Source: Congeria kusceri
Taxonomy: Eukaryota; Mollusca; Bivalvia; Myida; Dreissenidae
Assembly (NCBI GenBank): GCA_027627225.1
Contig: CM051036.1
Location: 42,645,926 to 42,709,925 of the forward strand
Direction of reading: 5' to 3'
Length of the DNA: 64,000 bases
The notes beneath the pieces were generated by a model. It saw nothing but the letters and a program-made list of their open reading frames with translations. It made no database searches and was not told the origin of the DNA. Positions 45,057 through 56,200 of this stretch are shown piece by piece. The translations under genes were made by a program, and so were the position numbers. Numbering within the stretch: the stretch's first letter is position 1; every line of letters begins with the position of its first letter.

Positions 45057-46234
45057 GTGCGTTAGGTTTTACCTGGCACCTCATGAATATTCCGTTAACT
45101 TCCGTAACGAGTCTAAATTTAGATCGTAAATCTCAGTCAAACTCGATACTTGTAGTTCATGCTAAATTGACAGAAACATTAATGATATCAAGAGATGTAT
45201 AGCCTTATGGTAAGAGCTCGAAGTTACAAATCATATGGATGTAGGTTTGATTCGTATTTTAAGAAATCTTTTTTTCCTTATATTTGGTCGGGTAGATTGT
45301 CATGATACGCGTTATTAAAGTGGTTAATGATACGCGTTATTAAAGTGGTTACTGATACGCGTTATTAAAGTGGTTAATGATACGGGTTATTAAAGTGGTT
45401 AATGATACGCTTTATTAGAGTGGTTAATGACACGCGTTATTAAAGTGGTTAATAAACTGTATTAGGTCCTATGTTGAAATGATTGATTTGCGTCAAATTT
45501 ACACAACTTTTTAGCTTACATGTAAAAAAGTAAGATGCATTCGAGATGTTGTACTGAACATAGCTGAAGCTCTTTTAACAAGTGAGAAGGTGCTGGTCGC
45601 ATACATAGCAAGCAATTTCAAGGACAATTAATGAATGAATGCTCTGTACACTAGCAGACAGTTGATGCAACCGACTTCAGCAAGAAAACTGAATTTGAGT
45701 ATTAAAAAAAAAGGAAAATAAACTAACCTCATTAAACTACTATCGAAATTGTAATAGACTTACGATAAAATGCATGTAGTACGGTCTCATGTGACGGCGA
45801 AAAAGACATTGTTTACGATGGTAGTACTAGTGACAGATAGTGTAGGCAAATTAATTATTTTCGGTATGATTTGTTATGAAATCTAAAACAAACATACGCA
45901 AATTTAAAAAGTAATTGACACAAAAAAGAAACAACTATAATGCAGGTTGACGCGATAAAGAAAATAGCAAGGCTTAATTATATAAAATATTCCAATGCTG
46001 AAAAAAACACGAACAATTTAGGTTGGATTCTGTGAGTCACGGTTTTGTTATCAATGTTTTTCCATCTTACATACCGCGCCGCAGAGGCACACAGAACTGT
46101 TGTGTGAATTGGAGTACTTGTATAAATTTGAATTGTATAATTTTAACGGTCCTTGTTTCATGCTTACGAAAACAATCGAACATTGCCCGAATGTAATCGA
46201 AGCTTAATGAGGTGCCAGGTCAAACCTAAAGCAC
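45057..46234. mobile_element. 1.18-kb TIR element
   Basis: GTGCGTTAGGTTTTACCTGG at the left is matched by the inverse CCAGGTCAAACCTAAAGCAC at the right, over about 28 bp with a few mismatches. It holds a 25-bp tandem array and a tRNA-like stretch at about 45195-45262 (TAGCCTTATGG ... GGTTTGATTCG). No protein-coding gene is seen and no target duplication is obvious. Confidence 0.72.
45303..45452. repeat. 25-bp tandem repeat, 6 copies
   Basis: Unit TGATACGCGTTATTAAAG + TGGTTAA, six copies with a few substitutions (GGG for CGC; CTTTATTAGAG in the fifth). Confidence 0.95.
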
Positions 46235-46676
46235 TTTGTATATAGTAAAAACTTGACGGCAAACGGTCCACAACGTTTGAATATAATACGATTGAATTCT
46301 TCTGTTTGTTGTTTAAGTTTGTCGTATGAATCTACTGGGATTCACTGATCGATTTTGCAAAGTAGAACGATTTTATTTTACAATAACCACATGTATTTAT
46401 TTGTGGACATCTCTTACGTAACCGTGGCAATACGGCATGTACTTTACGAAAGTTAATTTTTGTATCAGCATATTTTTACAAGTTAGAGTAGTGCGGGTGG
46501 TTACAGTCAATTGCCTTTTGTTCTTACCGCTCCGACGTCGAGAGTTCAATACCCTTTATTTGTTTCTTTTTTTTCAAGTACTTTCGGTTATTTTTTTCTC
46601 TCAAAAATCTCATAATGTTGTAAATAATGCATACATATTTATTGTGTACGCCGTTTTCATTGATAATCTCTATAAA

Positions 46677-47122
46677 ATACAATCTCATTAAAATCAAATA
46701 CTAACATTGTTAGGATCTGAAGACATCGTATAACAGGTCACGTCAAAATAACCTTCCGAACAATAAAATATCAGCCCTGCTGCGCCCTATGAAATTGCCT
46801 TTTGCACAGCAATGCTTGGCCACGTTTTTCGAAAATGTAATGCATTTCCAGCTGATCCTCGGGAATGAATCATTTACAGTTAATGTTCACATGGATAACA
46901 ATGGGTATAGTGGTATCTTAGGCGAGTAAACACGCAAAGTTCACGTTAATTTCGTGCATATTATGTGTGGTTTATGAAGTTATACCACAACATTTTGAAG
47001 GCAACAGTTTGATTTGCTCCTGAAAAGGTCATCTGAACGTGACCCCTACTGGGAAGTCATCAGATCCAGTCAGCGGATAATATTGTAGCGTCAGACTAGA
47101 GATGATTTTAATGAGATTGTAT
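46677..47122. mobile_element. 446-bp MITE
   Basis: The left end ATACAATCTCATTAAAATCA is inverted at the right end TGATTTTAATGAGATTGTAT. No gene inside. Confidence 0.75.
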
Positions 47123-47227
47123 AAAATAATAACGTTACAATTGCTAATGGAGATTACTCTTTTGTAGACATAGTTTTTATAACCCTAGTATTTATACATG
47201 CCACTGAAGTTCAGTGACTGAACAATG

Positions 47228-47465
47228 TATAAATAACAGTTGTAGCACACTTTGACCGAAATATGTTAGTTATTTAGCGAGCCCGCATTAAATAATTAAC
47301 GTATTGAGGTCAAAGGGTGCTTCAAGTGTTTCGTACCATATTTACCAATCACAACGCAACTTTCTACGATGCTGATCCCAATGGGCAGCTCCTAGACGTC
47401 ACGTGCGGACTCGTTAATAACTAACTATTTCGGTTAAAGTGTGCTACAACTATTAGTTACATGCC
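47228..47465. mobile_element. Relative of the 16081-16797 element
   Basis: AACAGTTGTAGCACACTTTG and TGTGCTACAACTATTAGTTA at the ends are inverted. Contains TTATTTAGCGAGCCCGC and TTCGTACCATATTT, as in the long-TIR element. Another fragment lies at 49955-50057. Confidence 0.65.
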
Positions 47466-47935
47466 CGGGGGCGTAGCCAGGGTTGTAAAATGTATACGCA
47501 CACCAGAACATGTATCATGGGGGAGGGTGTGAGAGGGGTATTCCCTTCCGCTGGTGGGGATTCAGGGGGGGGGTCTCACCCTGCCCCGGAAAAAATAAAA
47601 TAAGGGGGGAAATTATGCATTCTGGAGCATTTTGAGGCACTTTCTGGCGTTTGAAGTAATTCTTTTCTCTAGTATAGAAACTTATTTTCTTCTGTAACAT
47701 CCATGTTTTTTTTTCCACAGAATTAAAAAAAAAATCTACATAATATAAAAGAACAATAATCAAAACATGAAAATTAATCACGACTGGTGTTTGCAAAGAT
47801 GTAGAATTTACACTACCATGCGCACCATGATGCCACGACGGTGTCGAAGACTTTAAATTTATCGTCTTCAGACAGGTTTGATTCGGAAGGTGAACAATTA
47901 ATAGTTTCCAAAATAGGATATTGAAAGCTCGATTT

Positions 47936-48196
47936 AAATACTTTCAGAAACCCCTGTAGTGACAGTTTGAAATGCATATTTTCGTGCATTTTGTTTCTTT
48001 AGTTTAAACCTATTTATTTGCGCTCGATTGCATCGAAAGCTTTTGGCTAATAGAGGCACTCTCGAGTCCGTTTCCTGGGAACAACCAATACTTGGTGTCT
48101 TTGGAAAGATCATGAGATCGCTCCCTGAGTGGGGATCGAACCCGGGACCTCCTGGTAGCAAGGCGGACACCATATCCACTACACCATTGCGACCTT
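47936..48196 (-). mobile_element. tRNA-derived SINE
   Basis: On the minus strand the head starts GGTCGCAATGG. It has an A box TGGTGTAGTGG (48186-48176) and a B box GGTTCGATCC (48142-48133), the internal RNA polymerase III promoter. A tRNA-unrelated body follows to about 47936. The head does not make a paired acceptor stem, so it is not a tRNA gene. Confidence 0.8.
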
Positions 48197-48242
48197 CTTT
48201 TTTTAAGTCAATACAGTAGCTTACAAAAAACTGTGTACATTA

Positions 48243-48366
48243 AATTCTGAAACCTCTGTGTTTATGAGATTAATTCTGAAACCTCTGTGTTTAGGAGATT
48301 AATTCTGAAACCTCTGTGTTTATGAGATTAATTCTGAAACCTCTGTGTTTAGGAGATTAATTTTGA
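48243..48366. repeat. 29-bp tandem repeat, about 4.3 copies
   Basis: Unit ATTCTGAAACCTCTGTGTTT + ATGAGATTA. Alternate units differ by T/G (TATGAG, TAGGAG, TATGAG, TAGGAG), so the true repeat may be a 58-bp dimer duplicated once. Confidence 0.93.
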
Positions 48367-48449
48367 AACACCTAAGTCAAACATTATGCGTATTCCGAAA
48401 AGATTTAATTTCAATGCTTGGCGTCAAAGAAAATTCAATATTGGTGCAC

Positions 48450-48670
48450 CGTAGGACCATATTTTTCACAAATCACATTTTTCACACATGTGAAAAATAG
48501 GATCTCATTTTTCACAGGTGTGAAAAATAGGATCTCATTCTTCACATTTTCTGTGAAATGTGTGATCGAGTCCAGTTTTTGATATGCACTCAAATCATAT
48601 TCTGCACACATGAAAAAAAGTGTTCAAATTTTCAAAAAAGTGAATTTTTAAAATCATAATCTTATTTGTC
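48450..48670. mobile_element. GTAGGACCATATTTTTCAC-family MITE, left part
   Basis: Starts GTAGGACCATATTTTTCAC and has two CACATGTGAAAAATAGGATC-type units. It breaks off at the pentanucleotide satellite; a right part of the same family is at 49440-49583. Confidence 0.7.
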
Positions 48671-48699
48671 ACACTGTATGTGCCCGAAAAACGAACGGG

Positions 48700-48945
48700 G
48701 CGATTTACGGTACAGTACAGTTTGCATGGTATGGTACGAGTTGGTATGGTATGGTATGGTATGGCATGGTATGGCGTGGCATGGCATGGCATGGTACGGC
48801 ATGTACGGTATGGTTTGTAATGCTATGGTATGGAAATGTACAGTACGGTACTGTACGGTTAGGTACGGTTAGGTACGGTACGATACGGTAAGGAACGATA
48901 TGGTACCGTTCGATACGATACGGGTGGTACGGTACGCTACGCTGC
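48700..48945. repeat. TATGG/TACGG pentanucleotide satellite
   Basis: Degenerate repeats of GGTATGGTATGG, GGCATGGCATGG and GGTACGGTTA fill the interval. Confidence 0.92.
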
Positions 48946-49269
48946 TTTACTGTCCAAACGTACGTACTAACGTGTGCGGAGGTTCTAATAACATAATTAT
49001 ATTATCGTCCGTGTATACGTACATTCTAGTTCGGGCGGACATATGCACGGTTATTTTGGTTTTAATAATCCAAAATAGGACGTGCCTTTGCACGTACGTT
49101 CGGATGCGTGCATTGGTTAATATCCCAATAAAAAGGTGTATGTTCGTATGAACGCACGCGAGTACATATACATTTCTATCTCCTAATTAGACCGTACAAA
49201 CGTATCCACAAACGATTGAGCGCATGCACACATAAGTAGCTCCTTAAAAGGGCTTAGTTTCTCATAGTG

Positions 49270-49383
49270 ATAACAATACTGATGATGACGTTAAGTATAA
49301 TAATAATAATGGTGATGCATGAAATAATTATGATGACGATAATAATGATGATGATGATGATGATGATGACGATGATGATGATT
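49270..49383. repeat. GAT/AAT trinucleotide microsatellite
   Basis: Tracts of GATGACGAT, AATAATAAT and a GATGATGAT run at 49345-49380. Confidence 0.9.
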
Positions 49384-49439
49384 GCTACATATAATTATGC
49401 TCCAAATAATGATTCCATCCCTTGTCGCGATACAATTTC

Positions 49440-49583
49440 ACCATAAAATATGTGAAAAATGTGATCCGTACGCATACCCACTTTTTGGCCAATCACATTT
49501 TTCACACTTATAAATGTGACAAATGAGATCCTATTCTTCACAGGCGTGTGAAAAATATGATTTGTGAAAAATATGATACTACA
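49440..49583. mobile_element. GTAGGACCATATTTTTCAC-family MITE, right part
   Basis: Ends GTGAAAAATATGATACTACAG, the inverse of the family's left terminus. It may be the other half of 48450-48670, separated by about 770 bp, or an independent fragment. Confidence 0.65.
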
Positions 49584-50257
49584 GTGCACAATATTGCAAT
49601 ACGTTTATGGGTAGATTGTTCTACACAGCAAAATATTTCAGCCAAACAGATGCGATATATTTCTTAACTACGCACATACAGATATTTTCAATATGCGTAA
49701 AGTGCATAAATTACTAGATGAACTAGAAATCTGGGCTCAGATACTGATAATGGTCCGGAACCAGATGCTCGTCACAAGTTAAAACTAATAATTTTGTTAC
49801 TGATGACGTCAAACGGTAAATTTCATCGTTTTAACTTCCATCATGACCAAATTCATTTATATAAGAACATTATTACACACATTTTACTACCCATTCTGTT
49901 CTCATCGTTTGAGCAAATCCTTAATACTATGTTTTATCCTCCACATTTTTGTATTACGCACGCGCGTATTGTGCGTGTAGGGCGCTACGCCCTTGTACAT
50001 ACTCGTTAATAACTAACATATTTCGGTCAAAGTGTGCTACAACTATTAGTTACATGCCTAAAACTCGTGCTCTGTGAAGCGTGGGACAAGAGCTTCGGCA
50101 AGTACTCCACACACACTGTACTTTTTATTTTTATTTTTGAAACACACCATTTACACGTCAAGTCGATAAAGGAACTCTTAACTTCCCAACTAAAACTTAA
50201 ATAAATATGGACTCATTTGGAATTAGTTAGACGTATCGGTGGGTGCTAATGTATACA

Positions 50258-53200
50258 CTAACATGTTGCAATGGAAGTCGTCACGTCGTTAGTATTCCTA
50301 TTTAAAGCACTTGTAGTGTTCTTTAAAGCACCGTAAGGAGGTGGGGGAGGGGACATAACTTCCGCACATTTCGCCATGCGCTGTCTTTTAAAACTCCCAC
50401 TTAGAGTCAAGGACGGGGTGATGTCCTCCTGATGACGTACTTGCCGGTACACTCTCGCTCCACCTGGCCGCTCGTCGTCATTCCCACTGTCGCTGTCGGT
50501 CATAACTATAGAATGACCCGAGAGACGGAGGTTGCTGTGCACGTCTGCACAGTTGTCGGACATGTCTAAACGTCGGTTTAAAGTCTCTGAATCGGGCCTC
50601 CCAAATGTGGACATACGGCCCCTGGTGGCTGCATAGCGTTCTGGTAAATGTTTGCCGTAGCTCGATGAACATGCTAGATCACCGTCTGTCGGAAATGAGT
50701 CTTTAAGGGCATGATTTTCAGACCTCAAGGCAAGGAACAGGTCATGTTTAGTTTCCAATGTTTCCTGGGGGTATATGAGGTCTCGAGTATGTTTGTACTG
50801 CAAGAGTTTCTCCCTATCGCCAGTTGAATTTATATTATCATCAAACTGCGACACGAAATCGCCAGGATCGCCGCGTTGGTCGTCTTGATTCCCCCGCGCC
50901 TCCAAGTGTCTTGATCTACCGACGTCGCCGTCAGGGTCGGTAGAGCGTCTCGGCGGCACGTGCACTTCGTTCAGCTCCACGTGCGGACAATCGTGACGTA
51001 GAACGCCGTTCGTTGGTATTATGATGTCATCCTGGAAGACGAAGCATGAAATATAAACTGTGAAATTTGTGACGCGTGCAACTTCCATATACATTTTAAA
51101 CGAACGTCTAATTGTGATTCCCGGTAACCTATAATAAGTTTGTTTGTACTCACAAGCAAATATGTTGTTACATTAAAGTATTTAGCTCAAGTGATGATAC
51201 TTTTAAACGCCCATTTAGTAGGTCTTAAATTACGGATTCCGGTTAGTGCCATATGACATATCGTGTCTCGACCCATGAACGCGAGGCACGAGAATTGCGT
51301 GAAACACGAAGCCAGACACGATATTCCCGCGAGACATGAAGCGAGGCACGATATTGTAAAACGATATCTCGCACTGTTGCAGTATCCCATACCACGAAAT
51401 CTCGCGGTAAAATATCGTGTCTCGCTTGATGTTTTGCGCAATTCTCGTGTCTCGCTTCATGTATCGCGTTAAAATATCGTGCCTCGCTTCGTGTCTCGCG
51501 CAATTATCATGCCTCTCGTTCAAAGGTCGAGACACGAGATGCGAAGCGAGACACGAAGCGATACACGATATTCAGGCGAGACACGAAGCGAGGCACGATA
51601 TTATACCGTTCAAATATCGCCCGATTCTCGTGTCTCGCAGTAGATTTCAAACCACGAAACACGAAGCGAGACGCGAGAATTGCGCGAGACACGAAGCGAG
51701 GCACGATACTGTATCGTTCAAATATCACACGATTATCGAGTAACGTGTCTCGCTTCGTGTCTCGCGGTAAAATATCGTGCCTCGCTACGTGTCTCGCGCA
51801 AGTATCTTGCCTCGCGATCAAAGGTCGAGACACGAGATGCGCAGCGAGACACGATATTCAGACGAGACTTGATATTTGGGCGGTATTTGAACATTCAATA
51901 TCGTGCCTCGCTTCGTGTGTCGCCCGATTCTCGTGTATCGCTTCGTGTTTCGAGTATCGTGGTTTGAAAATCTACCGCGATACTCGAGATTCGGACGATA
52001 TTTGAACGATATAATATCGTGCCTCGCTTCGTGTCTCGCCTGAATATTGTGTATCGCTTCGTGTCTCGCTTCGCATCTCGTGCCTCGACCTCTAAACGCG
52101 AGGCACAAGAATTGCGCGAGACACGAAGCGAGGCACGAGATATCGTGGTATGAGATACCGCGACAGTGCGAGATCTCGTGTTACAATATCGTGCCTCGCT
52201 TCGTGTCTCGCGCAATTCTCATGTCTCGCCCTTGCCGTAAGAAGCACGATATTTCATATGGCCCTAACCGGATTCCGTATTAAATAGCTCATTTTGTAGC
52301 ATTTAATGCGTAAAGGTTGCTGAAGTTAAGGAAGGGAGAAAATACAAGATCCGAATTAAAACACAATTAGCTCCCTTTCTCAGAAACAGTTCTGCACTTC
52401 CTTTATCAAAGATGAGTTCGAAATACTACAATGAATAGTTTACCCCTTTTTAATCTAATAAACTACTGTACTCGAAACTTGGTTCCGTATTTAATGCAGA
52501 TGTGACTTTCATAAATAGCATACATTGAACTTTATACATTATTATATTAAATAATACATGATGTTTGAATGTATGACATATTCTGCGACGACAGCTTCAT
52601 GTACCTTTTGTATTTAACACATACGTCATTTTGGCCGCAATATTGGCAAGCTTTTAAACGGACTTATTAATGGATTTTCTTATTTTTTAAAAAGTCATAA
52701 AATTTCTTAATTGCACAAAAATATCTGGACTTTCTAAAACAAATATTCAATACAGAAAAAAAGTTAATTAAAACAATTTCCTCCGGATCGTCGAACGTAC
52801 GATAGAAAAAATGTGACGCACTAACCACTCAGCAATTCTGACCTACAAAAACTGGTGTTTTTAACGAAAATATTGTTAGTGATACACGTGTTTTCCAAAA
52901 ACACCGACGAAAAGCGTTACAAACGCCTTATAATTTTATCCATTGTAATTAATGATTACCCATACAATGTAAACGACACTACATTTCAAATCTATTTCTT
53001 TGTCAGAAATGTTATTTCACTCGTTTATATATAACGTATTTTTCTATTTAGGATCTATGACAACAATTTAGAAAATTGACAATTTGCCAATCTGTGAAAA
53101 GGTCCCTTTAATTATTGATAATTTGAAAAGAATGACCAGGATTTCCTGCCATCGATACAAGATTGCCATAGCACCGAGACAGTAATTTGAATACATCCGG

Positions 53201-56200
53201 AGCCGCGCGTTTGTTCATTTGACGCGGGCGAATGACGCCGGAAACACCTAGGATCGATATCGGCCTTCATTCCGCGCAGTTTAATGATTAATTCATATTA
53301 ATTAGTTTCTTTGAAAGCATGAATTATTAAAGCATTTCTCTGGGGTTTTTTTTTGCGCGCAACATTGTTTTGATTTATATCAACAACTCACAGCGTATGC
53401 TTGGTGATCGTCTGACCAATTTATATATGCGCTGTCGTGTTGCAAACGATCCTGTTCTTGTTAAGGCGTAAAAAAGTATATTTGTTTCAGATGACATGCC
53501 CTAAAAAATTAGGGTAGGCAGATACAGCATTATTTAAATTTGTTTTTTTATTTAGTAAATGGTCAACTTGAAGATTCTAAAACTGAATGAATATTTAAAA
53601 CATGTCCCTAATATCATAAAACATTGTTTTGAAATGGATGCTATTACAACAACGCACTTATTTATAAAAAAAAATTATTGGAGAAAGGAAAATAAAAAAA
53701 TCTGACCCACTCGATAAAATGTTCTAGGGTCGGGGCGTTTTTTAGGATAGGTCGGTTAACCTGAAACAGACATATTTTTTTACGCCTAACTATACAATCT
53801 TAATACATTAAAACATGTAGTTCAAGCCACGTATTAATCCCTTCATGCAAAGCAACAATAATAATTTAATTGACAGAACATGCAAAAAACGAGCGATGGG
53901 TCGCAGTTTTTTGAATATACTATAGAAACCTGTAAGAACATTGAATCAGATAAACGATCAGTAAAATCGTCCTATCTGACAAATTTTCAGTAAAGAGCGT
54001 GGTACAATTTTTATCGAGTGCACCGGGATTCTGTCCAATTTTGCACCAGAAGACTTGAAAGTTGGGTTATGATTGATAGTGCAGCATGCAGGAGAGTGAT
54101 AGTGCAAAATACAGGAGACGCCCCTTTCCAAAGGCGACCATGGGTCCCACCTAGTACTCTGCACCTCGGGTTAACGTCTCGTGCGACGTTTTAATCAAGA
54201 GCTAACTGATGCTACAAATATGTACCGAATTAGGCTGAAGTTTTCCGAACACCATCGTAATTGTAATTGGACGAAGATGAAAGAATTATCCTCAATAGGT
54301 AAACGTATATTGGGCGTAAAAACGTTGTTTGTTTCCGCATACCCGACCCCCATATTTTTTTCCCGCTGACCCTAAACGTTTTTTTGCCTATCAATCATTA
54401 TTATTTTCTGACTTTCGGTCAAAAGAGCAGTTTTCGCTTATATCCCCCTTTCGGTAAATCATATTTTGAAAAAGTAATTTTCAAACTCATACTGTGAAAA
54501 TATTTTATGTCTTTTTCTATGACCTCATTTATAGCATATTTATTGCACAACTGTGTTTTAGGCTATTCACGTTTGGTTGTGTTTTGCAGACGGCATATAT
54601 TTCTAAGAGCACTAAAACATGGTTGGTAGAAAACACAAATATGACGCCAAATACCTAACACAAGAGGGCCACGATGGCCCTAGGTCGCTCACCTGAGTTA
54701 AAGGTATCATAATGGCTTATAACAAGAGGGCCAAATGGCACTAAAGCACTTACCTGAGTATAAAGATCTGGGCCTTGCAGTTTCAGGAGAAGATTTGTAT
54801 AGCCTATATAAACCATGTGACCCACAGGGAGTGGCCACTTTCTACCCCAGGGGTATAATTTGTAGAGGACCACTATACAATATTACATATAAAATACGAA
54901 ACCTCTGGGCCTTGCTGTTTCAGAGGAGAAGATGTTTAAAGTCATTTTGCTATTTAAGTCTATTGAAACATTGTGACCCCCGGGGTCTGGCCAGTTTTGA
55001 CCCCAGGGGCATCATTTGAACAATCTTTGTAGAGAATCACTATACAATGCTACATACCAACTATGAAACCTCTTGGCCTTGCGGTTTTAGAGGAGATTTT
55101 TAAAGTCATTTTGCTATTTAAGTCTACATAAATCATGTGAGCCACGGGGTGTTGCCAGTTTTGACCCCAGGGGCATTATTTTAACAAACTTTGTAGAGGA
55201 ACACTATACAATGTTACATACCAAATATGAAACTTCTAGGCCTTACAATCTGTGTAGAGGACCACTATACAATGTTACATACCAAACATGAAACCTCTGG
55301 GCCTTGCGGTTTCAGAGGAGAAGATTTTTAAAGTCATTTTGCTATTCAAGTCTATAATTATAAACCATGTGATCCCCGGGGTCTGGCCAGTTTTGACCCC
55401 AGGGGCATCATTTGAACAATCTTTGTAGAGGACCACTATACAATGTTACATACCAAATACGAAACCTCTAAGCCTTGCAGTTTTAGAGAAGAAAATTTTT
55501 ACAGACATTTTGCTATACAAGTCTATATAAACCATGTGACCCCCGGGGCGTGGCCAGTTTTGATCCCAGGGGCATCATTTGAACAATCTTTGTAGAGGAC
55601 CACTAGAGGATGTCACATATCAAATATGAAAGATCTAACTTTGTGGTTTCAGAGAAGAAGATTTTTAAAGTTTTCAGTTTTAAAATCTATTTTAAGCTCT
55701 TGTGACCTACATATACAGCGGACCGGAACGATTTGAACAATTTTGAAGAAGGGTCACCCAAGGACCATTCCTGTGTAGTTTGGTGAAAATCTGCCCAGTG
55801 GTTTAGGAGGAGATGTTCTTTGAATTAAAATGTTGACAAACGACGCACGACGGACGACGCACGACGGACAACGGACAAAGGCGATCCTAAAAGCTGACCA
55901 TGAGCACGTTGTGCTCAGGTGAGCTAAAAAGTGTACGTTGCATACATTTTTTTCGCACATGTTTGTTAGGCTATTCTTGTTCGGTTCGGTTCATCTGTTT
56001 CTTATAACAAATTTCATTATTCCGAACGTTAAGGCGCACAGTTTAACAAAGTTGAGAATAAGGCGTAAAAAAGTTGTTCCTTTCCGCTTAACCGACAGCC
56101 CACACCCCCCAAAAAAGTATTTTCGCCCTTTTAATCATTAATTTTTCTGATTTGGGGGAAAAAATAGCAGAGATCGCTGATATCATAATTTTTTGGAAAG

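Noticed and set aside
48120..48194. tRNA gene on the minus strand
   Set aside because: A and B boxes are good, but the 5' and 3' ends do not pair as an acceptor stem, the anticodon stem has a mismatch, and a SINE body follows.
51187..52283. Overlapping Arg/Ser/His-rich frames on both strands
   Set aside because: All derive from the GAGACACGAAGCGAG word array of a foldback element, and the frames repeat the same few motifs in all registers.
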